Source: Imbricaverruca yamaguchii (lineage: Eukaryota; Arthropoda; Thecostraca; Neoverrucidae). From it: 64,000 bases of DNA. Within the stretch, counting starts at the first letter, position 1, and each line of letters opens with the position of its first letter. Made by a program: the position numbers and the translations under genes. The notes beneath the pieces were generated by a model. It had not been told where the DNA came from. It did not search any database and was given only the letters and a program-made list of their open reading frames with translations. The stretch covers positions 62,001 to 126,000 of the forward strand of contig JAOTOL010001371.1 of the NCBI GenBank assembly GCA_034440575.1. The letters run 5' to 3'. Positions 1 to 9,403 of this stretch are shown here, piece by piece.

Positions 1-52
1 CCTTGTGGCTCATAGTTGCACTAATCTTTTATGTCTTTATGTCTTTACTTCG
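1..52 (+). mobile_element. LINE 3' tail (same family as the 17.4-18.9 kb element)
   Basis: The window opens inside the sequence 'ccttgtggctcatagttgc' followed by reiterated 'atgtcttt'. The same order closes the LINE whose ORF ends at 18867 (tail at 18919-18977), and the text recurs at 22088-22140 and, reversed, near 6775-6802. This is therefore the 3' end of a 5'-truncated or off-window copy. The repeated ATGTCTTT tail resembles the short 3' terminal repeats used by CR1-like LINEs instead of poly(A); that clade link is inference. Confidence 0.6.
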
Positions 53-104
53 TGGCAAGGGATTCGAAGTTTGAGGTGACTTTCTGGCAAAGCCCAACGA
101 GAGC

Positions 105-405
105 ACCCACGTCCACATCTACACCCAGACACACCCACACCTCCACTCACACCTACACCCACACCCACACCCACGCCTACACCTACACCTACACCCACAC
201 CCACACCCAAACCCACACCCACACTCACACCAACCCCATACCCACACTCACACTCACACCCACACCCACACCCACACCCACAACCACACCCAAACATATA
301 TCCACAACCACACCATACCTACACCTATGTTACCCCCATACCCACACCAACACCACCCACACCCATATCCACACCCATATCCACACCGACATCCGCACAT
401 ATACC
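105..405. repeat. CCCACA-type simple repeat
   Basis: About 300 bp of imperfect CCCACA/CACACC hexamers, interrupted by variants such as CCTACA and CCATAT. It is low-complexity DNA and reads open on both strands because of the 6-bp period. It lies about 50 bp after the LINE tail, so it may have grown from the LINE's 3' end. It is not a TTAGG or TTAGGG telomere repeat. Confidence 0.9.
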
Positions 406-3084
406 TAGGTTTTTAAAGTACACAATTATTTCAGAAGTAAAGAGGAGTAATAAACCGTTGATATACGGACCCAAATATGGATTCGCCTACCGCTTATTGC
501 CCCTGCGCTCGCCCCTCACGATTGATATTCAAGTTCTTCGTCTTAACCCGCCCGCTTCCTGGCAAGATCCTCACACGCCGTCTCGGTGGGGGGAGGCCAT
601 TATAAGTCCCTATAACATCCAAACAAATAATTGCACTGAAAACGAAATAAGTATCATCATAAGGCGTTTGATGAGGATGGTCAGCAACCACTTGTCAAAT
701 TTTCTCCTAAAAAAATGACGCCACCAGGATGGGTTTTTCAGGTCACGATTGACGTCAAGTTTTTGGTTCTGGGGAGTTCATTTGGGGAAGATTAAAGAAA
801 AACGTATTTTGAATCATGACAGGAAGGCGAAATGAACAAAGGCACCAAAAGTTAGGTCATGCCATGTTATTCCTCATAATTTTGCGTTTGAGATGCGAAG
901 TTTTTCCTATTACTAATGGGTATATTTCATTGAGAAGCGCTGTTTTAAGTAAACGTAGCTCAATCAAATGTGCTTACTTTAGTCAGAATATTCCATTTTA
1001 ACTCCAAGAAGAAAATATACGAAACAGTCATGCAAAGCGCAAACATCCCATCATTCTCCTGATGCTTTTTATCCCGTCTCCAAATATAAGTAAACACTGA
1101 AAGTTGCATCGAAATACCCTTACTCGTTAAAGCGTGACGACTGGTAGAACGTGTTTGGAGGTGACCTCACTTGACATTGGCTAACGTGGTGACCGTGGAT
1201 GACCTGACCTCAAAATATTCACCCAACTTGCCTAATTGGTTGGGTGAAAGATATGCCAAATTTCTGCGCACTGCCGCGCGCCATTTTCCACTATCCGCAG
1301 ACTATATCGGGTGGGGTGGGGGTGGGGGTGGGAAAAACACCCGAAACGGTACGGGTTAACAGTAGTTTTGAAGGCGGGATTGGCCCCTAGGTATTTTCAG
1401 GTTATTTTAGAGTAGTACGCAACATATATCAGTTGTTGGAACATTGTTACGTACTATGGACTTTTGTATTTGCTTTCCAACAAATATGATAAGTTTGAAT
1501 AAACATATGCTATATCAGTGTTTGTAAGACATTTCTTTCTGCGGGGTGCGTTCGCCCTCTGAGTAATCCACCCATGAATTTAACGAAGCTGGTTATAACA
1601 ATATAATGACATACCATCCATCTCGGGAGGTTCATTTAATACCCGCGAAGGCTTGCATGACCATTTCCAAATTACAAGTTGTTTCAGGTAAAATATGGCA
1701 TATTTAGTGACACGAAGCACTGAATGACTCATGTAATTCGTAGAATACCAATTCACGTTCGTGTCAAGTGTAAAAAGTCATTATATGTAGCTCTTAAGAT
1801 AGTTGCATTTGCCACGGCATAAAGACAACATTGAATGCTATTTCGAGTTGCCTGTGACAGCATTTGCTTCAGCATATGACAACCTGGCGGTGTCTGATAT
1901 TTTGTAGGCGGCATACCGGACACCTACTTCACATGCGCTTATACTTGACACTTGCTTCACCTGTGCTTAGAGCGGACACTTGCATCACATCTGCTCAGGA
2001 TGAACCCAATAGCTGGTGCCCTGTAGCACTGGGTGCGCCAGCTATATCAGGCGCGGATGGAGCTTAAGCGCCTTTGTCCAGGCTCTCGGCACGGCACCAT
2101 TCTGACAAGTCCAGCTCCATCTGATATGACACCACATCGCTGCCTAGTGTCCAGCAATTAATTGAACCAGGGGTAGATATACTATTTGTGGTAGTTATAC
2201 TAGTATTTCGATTAATAATTTCCTGATTATTTTATCCCCGAATATTATTTAGTCCTGGATAGTTCATTGAAAACTGGAAAGAATACATAATAAATAAAAT
2301 AAGTAATAGTGAAATAAATGTAGAAAATAAAATAATACTTAAGAAATTGGTATTTCGGGGTACCCTAGGTTGATAGACCCACGACTGAGTTCACAAACTG
2401 AACTTGCGATCCTACCCCTAGTGCTGCCGCTCGCCGTTTCCTCGTGGTCCTAGGAAAATATACAGAGAACGGTGGGAACTACCCTGATGTAAACACACAT
2501 TCAACGGCACCGGCTAAGCATTTCTAACCAGCCAAACGATTGTGTTTGTAGTATCACAAAAAGATATCTTGCCGATCCAAAAATGTATGCGGAACATGCT
2601 GTTTCAAGCTATAGTTTTCGATTTATGCCCACATTTCTTCAATATCAGCAGCAGACTTGTGACACTCAACCTATAAATGGTCCCGGGTATCAAGTATTAA
2701 TGAGTTAATTCGCGTCTCATAGGCGTTCCCAACGTTTTCGACAACTCTCCGCTATAATTTCAACAATGGAAAGGCATTCTGTGACTGGGGATGCTCTTAG
2801 CAGAGGGTCCACTCGCCAGCACATACCAGCCAATCACAAGGCGAGCCGGCGGGCCAATGGATTGGCACGTTGCCAAATCAAACGGTGCTAAAGTTTGAAA
2901 ATATATCGAGAAGGCAACGTCCCGACGCTCTCAGCTAAAATGCGATGGTGTGCATCGGGCTTGAAACCATATGATACAATACGGCACCTTCAGTCGGTTT
3001 TTGCCAGGTAATCAGATCACTACTTCTAGTTTGTCAGCTGTTGGGACGTCAAGCGCTTTCTTCGCTGTGAGGGCAAGGGTATCT
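406..3084. other. Non-genic interval, no recognisable gene
   Basis: Only short unrelated open frames occur here and none shows a known domain. A G-run cluster lies at 1310-1333. I see no RNA gene, no convincing transposon protein and no long repeat in this stretch. Confidence 0.5.
1310..1333 (+). other. G-quadruplex-type motif
   Basis: The text reads GGG T GGGG T GGGGG T GGGGG T GGG: five G runs of at least three with single-T loops. That pattern is compatible with a very stable parallel G-quadruplex. No gene lies beside it, so no role is claimed. Confidence 0.6.
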
Positions 3085-3157
3085 GCCCGGCTAGCTCAGT
3101 CGGTAGAGCACGGGACTCTTAATCCCGGGGTCGTGGGTTCGAGCCCCACGTTGGGCG
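3085..3157 (+). tRNA. tRNA-Lys-CTT: tRNA-Lys (anticodon CTT)
   Basis: This is a complete 73-nt cloverleaf. The acceptor stem GCCCGGC pairs with GTTGGGC (two G-U pairs). The D arm contains the A box TAGCTCAGTCGG, the anticodon loop reads CTCTTAA (anticodon CTT), and the T arm contains the B box GGTTCGAGCCC. The discriminator base is G, as usual for tRNA-Lys. A short T run follows at 3160-3163 and can end polymerase III transcription. Its flanks differ from those of the three copies in the 6.4-22.5 kb inverted repeats, so this is an independent and probably functional gene. Confidence 0.95.
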
Positions 3158-4914
3158 ATAATTTTCTTCGTCCGATATTCGTCGAGTCATTTGTTCCCAA
3201 TCTTGGGTGGCGTCGACGCTTTCCCTCCAGTGTAAATCAAATGTGGCTAGGTGGTTACTGGTTGAGCCGATCATAAGCCCATCATAAGATTTAATAAACC
3301 ATTGAAAGACGGTGATATATCTTCTTAGCAGACATGGGCCATGGAACTGAAATACGAAAGACTGAGTGTTCAAAGGTGTTCAAACACCATGATGTTTGAG
3401 AGAAAAAACTAAAACGGATTGAGTTGCTCTATTATAAGGCTGTTTGCTCTATGTGGCTACAGTGTGCAATGCAATTCCGTGCTATGCTATTTTATGCCGT
3501 TTAGTGGGCATCTTACATGCATCTGACTGGGAAGACTCTTTTAGTGTTATACAGCCTAGCACTCCATGGCAAAGAGGGAAGATATTCATCAAAAGGTTGG
3601 GATATGCAACCGCCCCTTAGGATTCCCGAGGATAGGTTCCTCTTTTTAAATTTGTGCCGCAGGGCGGCGAAGGGTTTGCGAATAGCTCGTGGGACATCAT
3701 TTTCCGTGCCCTTTAGCGACTTCTTCCCGAGGCTAACGTCTAGTCACGGAGCTATCACACAATGAATGAAGTAAATTCCAGTCACTTCTAGGCAAAACGT
3801 CCGCTCTTCGCAGTATCTGGAACTGTATAGCACTGAGGGAGCAAGGCTTGGTCTCATGGGCCGTTTTTGGTTAATTCTATCACGAAAACATTGACCTTTT
3901 GTTGACCTTTCCACGGTTACAAGGGAACACTGATCTAATCTAACGTGACCTCGAGTGCCAGTTTTCGAGTTTGAAACCAGTCTGTCGTAATTCTTAGAGC
4001 TGAATTTGAAGTCTTTGTGCTCAGTGCGATATTTTCTGTTCCAAGCTGCATCTTTTTTTTGTACCATCGATTATGTTTTCCGGCTGCGTCATCAAGTTAT
4101 TCTTCGCATCCAGCACGATCTTTTGGAGCCGGGCAAGGTTTTGAGGGCCCGACAATAGGTCTCAGTGTTCTGTTATACATAGCTGGGACTAACGCTGGTC
4201 CCCCCAGCGAAGAAGCAAAACTAAATTTGGGTTGTCGAAGCGCCCCGAAATGGTACGCCTCTGGCACGAAATCGGAAGCTATATCCCCCTTAGCCCCTTC
4301 CTTCTGGTTGCGATACTGGTCCACACCCCCCCCTACTTACCCACCCGAGATCTCCAGTCATGTACGGAAATACCTGTATATTTGGTCTTGCTTATGCAAC
4401 ACTAATAACTTTCACGATTTGGCATTCAGTGTACGCCGTTATATGAAAGCAAATATGGTTGAATCACATACTGGGCAACACCAACAATTACATGAAGGAT
4501 AAAATTGAAGGAACTTTCGCATGTGCAATAACGGACGTGAATTTAGGAACATCATTGCCGGGCCACAATTTATGAAGGCATTGAGCGAGCCGAAATATCT
4601 CCGCGGGGGTACACTCCATAGGGTCCTATCTTAAAGTAGAAATCATTGGGGCGGCCCCAATATTGCTGGGTCCCCTTCCCCTCAAAAGTATATAAGACAA
4701 CACCCCTGCTCAGAAAGCAGCTAGGTTTTTATGTTATATGCGGTAAGGAAGGTTATCACAATTATAAAAGTTATTCGAGGCACCAGGCTAAATTACATCA
4801 CACAATCGTTTTCAGAGCGTAGGGGACTATCAGGAGAACTGGTCCATCTTAGATGAGTTTGTCACATTCCATCCGCGGATTCCGTGCACTCTGATTTCAG
4901 ATGTCATCTTTTGT
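3158..4914. other. Non-genic interval, nothing recognised
   Basis: I see no protein domain, RNA gene or long repeat. Open frames are short and overlap on both strands without a conserved motif. Confidence 0.45.
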
Positions 4915-4920
4915 TAATTT

Positions 4921-5262
4921 CGAGCGCCTGCTGAGCTTCCGACGAGTCTGACTCCCGCATCTTTCTGCCTGATCCCCAGATGAGCCTGAGCCAGGCCTGA
5001 CTCCCGCACCATCTCTGGCTGATCCCCAGATGAGCCTGAGCCAGGCCTGACTCCCGCAACATCTCTGCCTGATCCCCAGATGAGACCCTAACAGGCCTGA
5101 CTCCCGTACCATGTCTGCCTGATCCCCAGATGAGCTCAAGACAGAACTGACCTCTGTCTCGGCCCTGTTTGATCCCCAGATGGGCCTGAGACAGGCCTGA
5201 CTCCCGTACCATATCTGACAATCCCCAGATGAGCCTCAGACAGGCCTGACCCCAGCATCATC
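4921..5262. repeat. 50-bp minisatellite, six to seven units
   Basis: The word 'gatccccagatgagcctgag' and variants recur at 4971, 5021, 5071, 5121, 5171 and about 5220, which is an exact 50-bp period. Each unit continues with 'caggcctgactcccg' and 'atctctgcct'. The units are a few percent apart, and the downstream flank becomes GC-rich. No coding function is indicated. Confidence 0.9.
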
Positions 5263-5419
5263 TCTGCCCCGAACGTGACAGTTTGTCTCTGATCCCCGGC
5301 CAGCTCTCGCCACCCGGAACAAGGTCATCAGACCGCAATGGATGTGGGAAGCGCGTAGGTAATTTTGTGAAGGCAATGTCTCAGCTGGCGTTCCCCGGCT
5401 TCGGGGATCGGGGATCCCC

Positions 5420-5512
5420 AGCCGATCCCAGTCGGTCACCACTAGCCGACCCCAGTCGGTCACCACCAGCCGACCCCAGTCGGTCACCACCACCCGACCC
5501 CAGTCGGCGACA
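5420..5512. repeat. 21-bp tandem repeat, four units
   Basis: Four copies of 'ccgaccccagtcggtcacca' plus one base sit inside a GC-rich stretch (5280-5700). The 21-bp period keeps frames open on both strands, which explains the long apparent ORFs here. Confidence 0.85.
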
Positions 5513-5760
5513 GGACGTCTGGCGCGGCATCGGTCGACGATCTGGGCGCAGCGCGAGGCGGCGATGGCGACGCAGCACGATGCCTCGCTCGGCTTGTGGC
5601 GCCCGGGGGACGCGCCAGATGACGAAGTCGGGCGAGGGTGAGAGCCGTCCGCTCGACGCACGAGCGCCGCCAAGAGGCAGCCGGCGGCCGGCATGACAAT
5701 TGCGCATCGGAGGGTGCGTGACAAAAGGCGCGACACCCAGACTGTGAGGGACGACGCTAG

Positions 5761-6374
5761 TTAGAGGGCAGAGCGAGAGAGAGGAACACACGGAGAAACG
5801 CAGAGAACAGATACAGAGGCAGACACAGGGACATGGACAGGGACAGGGACAGCTAAGGAGACAGAACAGAGGCAGGGACAGAGGAATGGGCAGTGACAGG
5901 GACAGGGACAAAGACAGATAGAAACAGAGACAGATGCTGAGACGGAGACAAAGACACAGGCAGAGACGTAGACAGAGACAGAGACAGAAGAGGAGGCAGA
6001 GGCAGAGACAGAGACGACAGAGGAAGGGACAGAGGAATGGGCAGTGACAGGGACAGGGACAAAGACAGATAGAAACAGAGACAGATGCTGAGACGGAGAC
6101 AAAGACACAGGCAGAGACATAGACAGAGACAGAGACAGAAGAGGAGGCAGAGGCAGAGACAGAGACGACAGAGGCAGGGACAGAGGAATGGGCAGTGACA
6201 GGGACAGGGACAAAGACAGATAGAAACAGAGACAGATGCTGAGACGGAGACAAAGACACAGGCAGAGACAGAGACAGAGACAGAAACAGAGACAGAGGCA
6301 GAGGCAGAGACAGAGACGACAGAGGAAGGGACAGAGGAAGAGACAAAAAAAGAGGCAGAGGCAGAGGTAGTGAC
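5761..6374. repeat. GACAGA/GGCAGA array with ~151-bp higher-order repeat
   Basis: This purine-rich array is built from hexamer-like words (gacaga, ggcaga, gggaca). The phrase 'gaggaatgggcagtgacagg' recurs at about 5881, 6032 and 6184, giving a higher-order unit near 151 bp. The array ends in 'gaggcagaggtagtgac' exactly where the left inverted arm begins at 6375. The same ending flanks the palindrome at 8000-8275, so both may belong to one fold-back repeat family. Confidence 0.85.
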
Positions 6375-6774
6375 AGCATTCATAGCCATCTTCACCCCCA
6401 TAGTCCACACCCTTGTGATGCGTCTGCGACATTTTATCAGAATACAGAGGTAGAACGCTAGTACTTCCTCATGTTTTCTCCTTCGTCTACTGTCATATTC
6501 TGCCGTGTAGGGGTGTACTGTACCGGCACTAATGACACATGTCGTTGCTAAAATCTTACATTTCAATGGTGTTCTGGCGAACACTAACTTATTTGTAAGC
6601 TCCCCTGTTTTCGGGTGCCTATATGCGCACGTTTTGCCTTATTGAAAACGAAGTGCAAGCATTGCTGTCAGGTCTCGGAAAAAGAGGAACGCTAATCATT
6701 TGGAAAAGGGTGTAGGAGAACTGGCAAAAGGGGTGGGGCCAGCTACATTTTGAACAAAAAGACATCACAAAATC

Positions 6775-6900
6775 GGTGAAACTATGAGCCACAAGGGCCC
6801 ATCTTCGTTGCACTCTGGACACTGAACCAGTTACCCACCAACTCCGTCGATCAGCCTTCCCTGGAATACCGAAAGCAAGCCCTCTATTCTTATGGTAACA
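6775..6900 (-). mobile_element. LINE 3' end fragment inside left arm
   Basis: Read on the minus strand this matches the 3' end of the LINE at 17428-18977: the last codons (KNRGLAF), the phrase ending in a gagtgcaacgaag-like word, then 'gggcccttgtggctcatag'. The mirror copy is at 21998-22140 in the right arm, so the insertion predates duplication of the arms. Confidence 0.65.
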
Positions 6901-7164
6901 AGAAAAGTTTGAACACGCATTTTCCTCCATAAAGCAAACAAATGGGTTAGTTTTGGTTGGTAAGGTTAGTTTAGGTATAAGTTCGAAACCTTTTAAAAGA
7001 TGTTTCATTTTTTAGTTGTCACAGAAAAAAGTGGTTACATCATCATAGTCACCTTCATAAACATGTCATTCTGAAGAAAAAAAAATCCCCCAAAACCCTA
7101 TGTGCATATTTACCCAATTTGTTAGGAAAATAACATGTTTAACAATGGAAAATCGCAAAACCAG

Positions 7165-7310
7165 GCATTGAAAAAGAAATGGTTGAAATCCAAGGATTCT
7201 TTTTTCGGGGGGGGGGATACCCCTCTATTTGGAACAAACTTACTGCGTCCCTGATTTGTCCCCCCTCCCCCTCCAATTTCGAAATCGTGGTTACACCCTT
7301 GTATATATAC
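7165..7310 (-). repeat. Dispersed repeat (GGTGTAACCACG family)
   Basis: On the minus strand this reads 'ggtgtaaccacgatttcgaa', a G-rich run, and then 'ccttggatttcaaccatttc'. The same order occurs at 21597-21790, at 35390-35560 (QSOX intron 3) and at 46785-46990 (QSOX partial copy). It is a short non-coding dispersed element, MITE- or SINE-like in size, with no recognised tRNA promoter. Confidence 0.6.
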
Positions 7311-7754
7311 ACACACAGCGGCACACATGATTTTTTTTTTCCCCAATACGCGGAAGCTACAGGGCGCATGTCATTGGTTGATAGACCCGAGGCGTGACGT
7401 CATTATCTCTGGTACCCAGAGTGCATCATCTGTTAGCTCCATTCGTCGCGTTGGCGGAAATTTAAATGGTTTTGAATTGGCATAGTTAGGTTTGGTTTGG
7501 TTATGATACATAAGTGAAAATTCTGTAGCGATTAGCGTTGTTTTAAGCATAAAATACCCGAGGCTCGCTAACCGACAGTTAGCACACAAGGCACTCAGCA
7601 GACATGCTGGATGCCAGATGATGTAATGCGGAACCTATAGTTCAGCGATAATTCCACTAGGTGGCGAGCCACAATTTGAGCCATCAGCCATTGAGGCGGT
7701 AAGTTTGAATCGCTTTACGCGCTGCAGGGGTGGATCGCAGTGGATCTTCCAGTC

Positions 7755-7826
7755 GCCCGGCTAGCTCAGTCGGTAGAGCACGGGACTCTTAATCCCGGGG
7801 TCGTGGGTTCGAGCCCCACGTTGGGC
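7755..7826 (+). tRNA. tRNA-Lys-CTT: tRNA-Lys(CTT) copy in left inverted arm, altered discriminator
   Basis: The 72-nt body is identical to the gene at 3085, with intact acceptor, D, anticodon and T stems and both internal promoter boxes. The base after the acceptor stem is T instead of the usual G73, and a TTTT run follows a few bases later. Flanking sequence is shared with the copies at 19868 and 21141 and not with 3085. It was therefore multiplied as part of the inverted-repeat DNA. It may be transcribed; charging efficiency is uncertain. Confidence 0.85.
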
Positions 7827-7999
7827 TACCGTTTTCTCCGTGAACAGTGTGAGCTACCAAGTGAAAGCACGTTTCCCTATTTCCCTATCCCCAGCACACT
7901 TCGAAACCGTTGGCGTCCAATAATGCAAGTTCTGCAATGGTCATCTATTCATACCACTACTCTGTACGGTTATGACAACTAGCTGCTTGCTTTGTACAA

Positions 8000-8275
8000 C
8001 CCGCCCGCCATCCCGCAAAAGCGTCACCCCGTCCCCGTCCCCGTCCCCGTCCCAGTCCCTGTTCGGTATCTGCCCTTCGGTCACTACCTCTGCCTCTGCC
8101 TCTTTCTTTGTCTCTTCCTCTGTCCCTTCCTCTGACGTCTCTGTATCTGCCTCTGTCTCTGAGACAAAGAAAGAGGCAGAGACAGAGGTAGTGACAGAAG
8201 GGCAGATACCGAACAGGGACTGGGACGGGGACGGGGACGCGGTGACGCCTTTGCGGGCTGGCATTGCTACCGTAC
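8000..8275. repeat. Perfect-arm palindrome of CCCCGT and CTCTGC words
   Basis: Two arms of roughly 95 bp face each other: 'gcgtcaccccgtccccgtcc', then 'cagtccctgttcggtatctg', then 'cccttcggtcactacctctg' on the left, and the reverse complement on the right ending 'gggacgcggtgacgc'. A 50-bp CT-rich centre separates them. The right arm of the large inverted repeat lacks this block at the matching place, so it is an insertion specific to the left arm. Confidence 0.85.
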
Positions 8276-9182
8276 CAACAGCTATGCATGGGTATCGCTT
8301 TCGAGAAAGCATTCATCAGCTGACAGCCAAATCAGCAATGGAAATGATCATTCCAGCATCAGCATGGAGGAAAAAGAGAAAATCATGTTTTCTGTTTTGC
8401 CACACACAATGACATACAAATTGCAATAGCCGCACAGCCCTTCCTAGTGGAGCACACATCTAATGACGCCTCAGGCAGGTAGGCCGACCCACTCGTCGGG
8501 CGTCGCGGACCATGGTGGCATTAACCGCGTCGGAGACACGTCTGGTGGACCCGTGGTGGCGGCACTGTTGGCCGAGTTCATCAGTGGTGGCGTGGTGGCG
8601 GCACTGTTGGGCGAGTCCATCCGCCCGATTCGGGCACCACCTGATGCACACACTGGGAAACTTCAGGAATATACCGTATATTGAAGACATTCACCAGTTT
8701 TCCAATTTAAGTCTGACCCCACCGGAAAAACATAAGATGGGATTCGGAACCAGGGGACCTCAGCGGTTAGTTAGTTATTAGGGTTTTAGGGGAGGGACCC
8801 CAGCGGTGGCGACGCCCATGATTGGAGGGCAAAGCTCAACATTGAGGAGAACACACCCACCCCCACAAAAAAAAAAACATATTCAAACAACATTCCTGGC
8901 CGGAACTCAATACAATCTGCAGTTGTTTTTATATTCAATATTATCATACCCTGCAATGAGATTTTAGATTTTAGTATATGCAATACGCAGATGACGAAAT
9001 TTTCATATGAGCATCCCAGTATTTGTATCCATATTGACTATGGTATCAATATGACACCAAGAAGCAGCATACAGCTGCGACAACAAATATTTTTCCATCA
9101 TGATCCACCATCCACGCTGTATTCAGTGTCATGGGAAGGATTTCATTACAGGACATGCCTTACAATAAATTGAATTCTGGGA

Positions 9183-9288
9183 AGTAAAGCAAGCAGCTAG
9201 TTGCGATTCAAACTTAGCGCCTCAACGGCTGATGGCTCAAACTGTGGCTTCCCACCTAGTGGAATTATCGCTGAACTATTGACCGTTC
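9183..9288 (-). repeat. Truncated copy of the tRNA-bearing inverted unit (tRNA lost)
   Basis: The sequence 'gcgattcaaacttagcgcct' to 'gaactattgaccgttcaa' is the reverse complement of the unit that precedes tRNA-Lys at 19740-19830 and near 7640. Here it joins directly to 'agcaagcagctagttg', skipping the tRNA and about 280 bp. Short repeats around 'agcaagcagct' suggest deletion between them. Confidence 0.7.
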
Positions 9289-9320
9289 AACCTGCCACCA
9301 GATGGCAGGACAAAAATTTA

Positions 9321-9331
9321 AAGATGGCGGC
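9321..9331 (+). promoter_or_regulatory. YY1/Pleiohomeotic-type motif upstream of the nuclease gene
   Basis: AAGATGGCGGC is an exact match to the known animal YY1/Pho consensus, and it lies about 73 bp before the chosen ATG at 9404. Such sites often sit at TATA-less promoters close to the start of transcription. A 7-bp inverted repeat (CCTGCCA...TGGCAGG) lies just upstream at 9291-9309. The promoter role is inference. Confidence 0.4.
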
Positions 9332-9403
9332 CACAACGGAGATAAACAATTCGCGTACGGTGTTTGAGTGATACTGTCTGGAGCTTGCTTCAGGGTAAAG
9401 GAG

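Larger units (their letters stand above)
6375..9289. repeat. Left arm of a large (~2.9 kb) inverted repeat
   Basis: Nearly all of this stretch recurs in reverse complement at 19739-22513. Matching landmarks are the arm edge 'agcattcatagccatc' (6375) with 'gatggctatgaatgct' (ending 22513), the block 8448-8840 with 20510-20875, the block 8990-9180 with 20100-20340, and the inner edge 'gaactattgaccgttcaa' (ending 9289). Matched blocks look highly similar by eye but carry different indels: this arm has a fold-back insertion near 7972-8390 and has lost one tRNA copy near 9205. The arms enclose both transposon genes. Whether they are the element's own terminal inverted repeats is inference. Confidence 0.85.

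Noticed and set aside
105..405. Telomeric repeat
   Set aside because: The unit is CCCACA/CACACC, not TTAGG or TTAGGG, and it is irregular.
5381..6584. Several 220-330-residue Leu/Ser/Cys-rich minus-strand ORFs
   Set aside because: They translate the GACAGA array in shifting frames.
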